This document shows, piece by piece, positions 60,811 to 64,000 of a stretch of DNA of 64,000 nt (positions are counted from its first letter, which is position 1; every line of letters starts with the position of its first letter). The DNA comes from Ectocarpus siliculosus (taxonomy: Eukaryota > Sar > Phaeophyceae > Ectocarpales > Ectocarpaceae). The stretch is taken from assembly GCA_000310025.1 (NCBI GenBank), contig FN649758.1, positions 1,000,133 through 1,064,132 of the forward strand. The letters are read 5' to 3'. Position numbers and translations under genes: made by a program. The notes beneath the pieces are model-generated. The model searched no databases and was not told the DNA's origin. It saw only the letters and a list, made by a program, of their open reading frames with translations.

Positions 60811-62748
60811 TTCATCCCCCAAGTTCCTCGCCCATGCGAAGAGGCGCACGAAAGAGCTTGCCCAGGGGCTCGACGACACGCCGGAGGTCTTGTGCATCGA
60901 CAACGAACGGTGACCTGCGTTCCGCAAGGTCATCTCCACCGCCAGGGGGGAGCTCAAGAATCTCCTTTCTTTCGGGAGTAACCGCACGATCACCGGCCAG
61001 GAAGCGTCCATGGACATCATCCCCCACGTGACAGGAAGATACAAGGCGCGCCACTGGAATTCGTCGTATACGTTGGTTGTCGTATTGATGTTTCCCGGGG
61101 TATGTGGCGGACTCGTGATTTGCGCGTTGAGTCGTTCCACGGTAGAGGCTCGAGCTGATGTGTGCCCAAACTCATCACAACCTTCCTTCTCACCACTTCT
61201 TGCCACCGATCCTTTGGTTTACACCACCTGCGAGTTTGTCAACGCTCCCGCGATCGCAGTTGTTGTTTCACTGTATTTTTCCCCCCCACAGCCCCATGGT
61301 GGGTTGGTTTTGGAGTTTGGGTGCCGTCACTGAAACGATCGAAGCCCCACACAGCGTACGCCTACGTGAAAACTCCCGTTTGAACCTCCTTGCCCCGCCC
61401 CTCACGCTCTCTGCAACGAATCGTCACAGCAGGTGCTGCTGCCGGACTTCTTCGTGGTTGATTACCATGAATAAGTCTTCGCCGCTTTCAAGCGTATGGA
61501 TGGGATGGCTCCGCCCGACCTGTTCGGCGGGCGCAAGTTCAATGCTCTCTTCTGTGAGGTTTTCTCCCAGGAGCTCGGAATTCGTTCCCAGGACTTGGTC
61601 GAAAAGGCCAAGGCCTTTATCCAAGAGACGCTCGGAAAATTATGCGATTACGCCTGCGCCGCCCTCGCCCTCCTGCTCAACCAGCTCGAGACCAACCTCG
61701 TGGAGCAATTTGTTGAGAAGCACGATGACCACTACATACATCATTAGTCAGCGCTGACCAATGGTGTAGTGGTCATCGTACTTCTCAACACAATTCATAG
61801 ACTCGAAGCAGGCCAGAGCGAAGTGCACCGTGGACGACATTGTCGCGGCCGAGCCTGGTGGGTCTTCACCCAGGACCAGTCGTACAAAGACACCATGCGC
61901 CAAGTCAACAATATGGTGACATCTGTCCGCACGGGCATTGCTACCGGCGACTTCGTAAAGACTGTGGGCGATGTTCTTGGACACTTGATCAAGACGATCG
62001 TCAACTCGACGCGATCCGCGATCTCCAGGTTAGTGTTGAAACCGTTGTGACTCTCGCCCGGTTTGCGTGTATTCTTGTGTTCCATGAAGTTGCGATGTCA
62101 ATATTGATGGATCCATCGGGCACGTTTCAGAGTGAAAGAGTTTCTTTGAGGTGGTGTAGACAATAATAGTGCTTGTTTGCGGTGGATATCGAGGTAGTGT
62201 TGTTGGGGGCCGCAGGCGGACATGGCGTAGGACCAGCATGCACACATCACTCTCGCCATTCTCATCATCAAGGTAATCACACCATTCCGAAGCTATTCAT
62301 GCTAGAGAGTTTGTTTGCCCATACCGCCCAAATGAAACGAGGGAAAGAGGAAAACCTGCCCCCATTGCCACACAAACGTACCACACCTGCCTACCCTCTC
62401 GAGGTTCGAGCACCTCAGAAGCTTCGAAGTAGCAACAAAGTGCACACGTCTTGCCACCAGCGATATGAGCCCACTGCAAACGATCTCGGACGAAAACAGG
62501 TGATCCTGCACACGTACAGCGACGTCGTCTGCAGGCGCCTCTTCGACACCATCCACAAGCAGGTCCACCTGTTTCTCGTGGATGACATCTGCGACGGCTT
62601 CGTGGCTTGGATGCTGTACAAGGTGGACGAGACCGACCTGCAGAGGTGGCTGGCCGAGGACGTGTGTTCCCAGCGCAAGCGCAAGGAGCTCAAGGGCAAG
62701 CTCTCACAGTTCGAGGATGCTACCAGTATCCGCAAAACAGCAGGCTGA
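60811..62748 (+). pseudogene. Dynamin-like GTPase, 5'-truncated pseudogene
   Basis: Three exons match the stalk and effector exons of the minus-strand gene: 60811 to about 61,054, about 61,440-62,028 and 62500-62748. The GTPase exon is absent. There is one extra C in the first exon start, TGG has become TGA (60,911-60,913), and a further stop (TAA) sits in DYHE near 61,470. An 80-bp palindromic insertion disrupts the stalk exon. The last exon (CRRLFDTIHKQVHLFLVDD, then LQRWLAED) remains open. Confidence 0.88.
61711..61790. mobile_element. 80-bp palindromic insertion with CAATT target duplication
   Basis: Terminal inverted repeats of 26 bp (TGTTGAGAAG at one end, CTTCTCAACA at the other; one mismatch) surround a second, nearly perfect palindrome centred on GTCAGCGCTGAC. 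CAATT flanks both sides (61,706-61,710 and 61,791-61,795). It interrupts the dynamin pseudogene exactly where the homologous gene is continuous. Confidence 0.9.
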
Positions 62749-64000
62749 CGTAAACCCCAGACCGTGCCCTTGACCTGTCCAAGAGACAAACGGAAGAACG
62801 ATACCTTCAACTAACCCTGGCCGACTGCAATAATAAGTTAAGTTTACCGTCTTCACTCTTTTTAGACGGAGTGCACCGAGGTGGTGATTCGGTGTATGAC
62901 AACGGCATCAACTAAGCGATGAGCCACAACGCTGTGTAGAGCTATTTTCCTATGCCTGACGTCGGACGAAGAAATCGAGGAACTGAACGCCTCTTTCCCT
63001 TTATGAGTTCGATAGATGACTCTCCTCCCCTCTGAGAGAAGCGACTGTTTGTCGGCGTTGCCTGCATGTTGTCGGTTTTATTACAGTGTACTTTGTCAAA
63101 CTGTGAAGAGATGGAGCTCTATGCAACAAACACCTTCAGATTTTACAGAGGGGGGCGTATTCAAGCCTATTCAAGCCTAAAGGAAGGCGGGAAAGAGATG
63201 AGTTGTCGGCTATACAAAGCTTGGGGTAACACTAACCTGCGCGGTGGAAGTAGCCTACTGTGTTTCGTTCAGCAACGAAACAATTAAGATTCATTCAAAG
63301 GCTCTACTGCAGGTATCGCGTCGTATGGGTCTTTCGTCGCACCTACTCTGGGCGCGAAGGTTCATACACACCTCCTGCGATAGACCGTGTGTTGGAGACA
63401 CCAGCGCGGGTCGTCCACGAGGGTCCCTGAGGAACTGGTGCCTTCAGTTTTTAGAACAGAAAAATTGTTTCAAAGTCCAAACCACCCTTTGCCAGAAGCA
63501 ACCCACCCAACCCTGCTCTCCTATGCATGTCGAGTGAAAATAAAATACCCTTGTTCAAATTCTGAACCAATTATTTCGATTTGCCGGGGAGAGCATATGA
63601 TGCGCATCTACGCCATTCCCAGCTCCCTACGCTTGCAGTCCTTCATTCATATATACAAAAGCGTTTATCGAAAGAGCGAAAGAGAGCCACGGATCTACGC
63701 TACACGAAACCCAATCCACCTGGGTGCCGACGATCCCCACCAACAACAAACACCCCAACCATCCACATCTCCTCCGACCCACGTTGCTTGGAAGAAGAGC
63801 ATGTCCTTTCGCGCAAGCCACCGACAGAGCACCTACCTTGACTCGTTCCCAACAGACGTAAACTCTGTCTTGCAATAAACCCGATGGTTCGTTCAATACG
63901 AGGTACGCCCCAACCCCCCGCCCACCGCGTCATTATCAACACCATGCTACCCGCTAAACCCCCCCGTCTACCCACTCCAAGCCATGGCGAAACCGCCACG
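62749..64000. other. No recognisable gene
   Basis: Downstream of the dynamin pseudogene to the window end I see no coding family, RNA gene or clear repeat. Confidence 0.5.

Noticed and set aside
1-64000. Integrated algal (phaeo)virus sequence
   Set aside because: Large DNA virus insertions occur in brown algae, but I saw no viral capsid, polymerase or dense intronless gene run here. The ankyrin and RING genes look cellular.

Overview
The window reads as nuclear DNA of a multicellular alga, most likely a brown alga close to Ectocarpus. That is an inference from long GT-AG introns of several hundred bases with short exons, a TTAGGG telomere unit, gene families rich in ankyrin repeats and large GTPases, many MITE-like elements, and an intact Ty1/copia retrotransposon. 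No bacterial operons, CRISPR array or rRNA were seen.

Left part (1-10,100): the 3' part of a plus-strand gene with a FYVE-like zinc finger, ankyrin repeats and a C-terminal RING finger. Its introns hold minisatellites and a MITE, and a CTG repeat lies just after its stop. About 3.8 kb without a recognisable gene follows.

Dynamin locus (10,114-22,361, minus): a four-exon dynamin-like GTPase gene. Its GTPase exon carries a 7-bp tandem duplication that breaks the frame. A 7.1-kb copia element with identical LTRs and a 5-bp target duplication sits in one intron in the same orientation. In the copia, one in-frame TAG separates integrase from reverse transcriptase and is followed by CAACTA, which fits the CAR-YYA leaky-stop consensus.

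Duplicated block: an ankyrin gene plus exon(s) of a GatB-like gene (organellar Glu-tRNA(Gln) amidotransferase subunit B) occur twice in direct orientation (about 23.1-31.2 kb and 56.2-60.7 kb). Copy 1 is a ruin: its ankyrin gene is frameshifted and its middle is replaced by about 2.9 kb containing a 13-unit minisatellite. Copy 2 keeps a long ankyrin reading frame. After copy 1 the GatB exons continue to 33.7 kb. The missing 3' exons reappear at 53.7-54.5 kb with compatible splice phase. The roughly 20 kb between them holds a transposon relic, MITEs and two head-to-head guanylate-binding-protein-like (GBP) GTPase genes. A short TTAGGG array marks the right-hand junction.

Right end: copy 2 runs directly into a 5'-truncated dynamin pseudogene (60.8-62.7 kb, plus) interrupted by an 80-bp palindromic element flanked by CAATT. 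Overall the window shows a cluster of dynamin-superfamily GTPases (two dynamin-like, two GBP-like) among ankyrin and RING genes, reshaped by duplication, transposons and break repair. All exon structures are read by eye from splice signals, phase and protein similarity.
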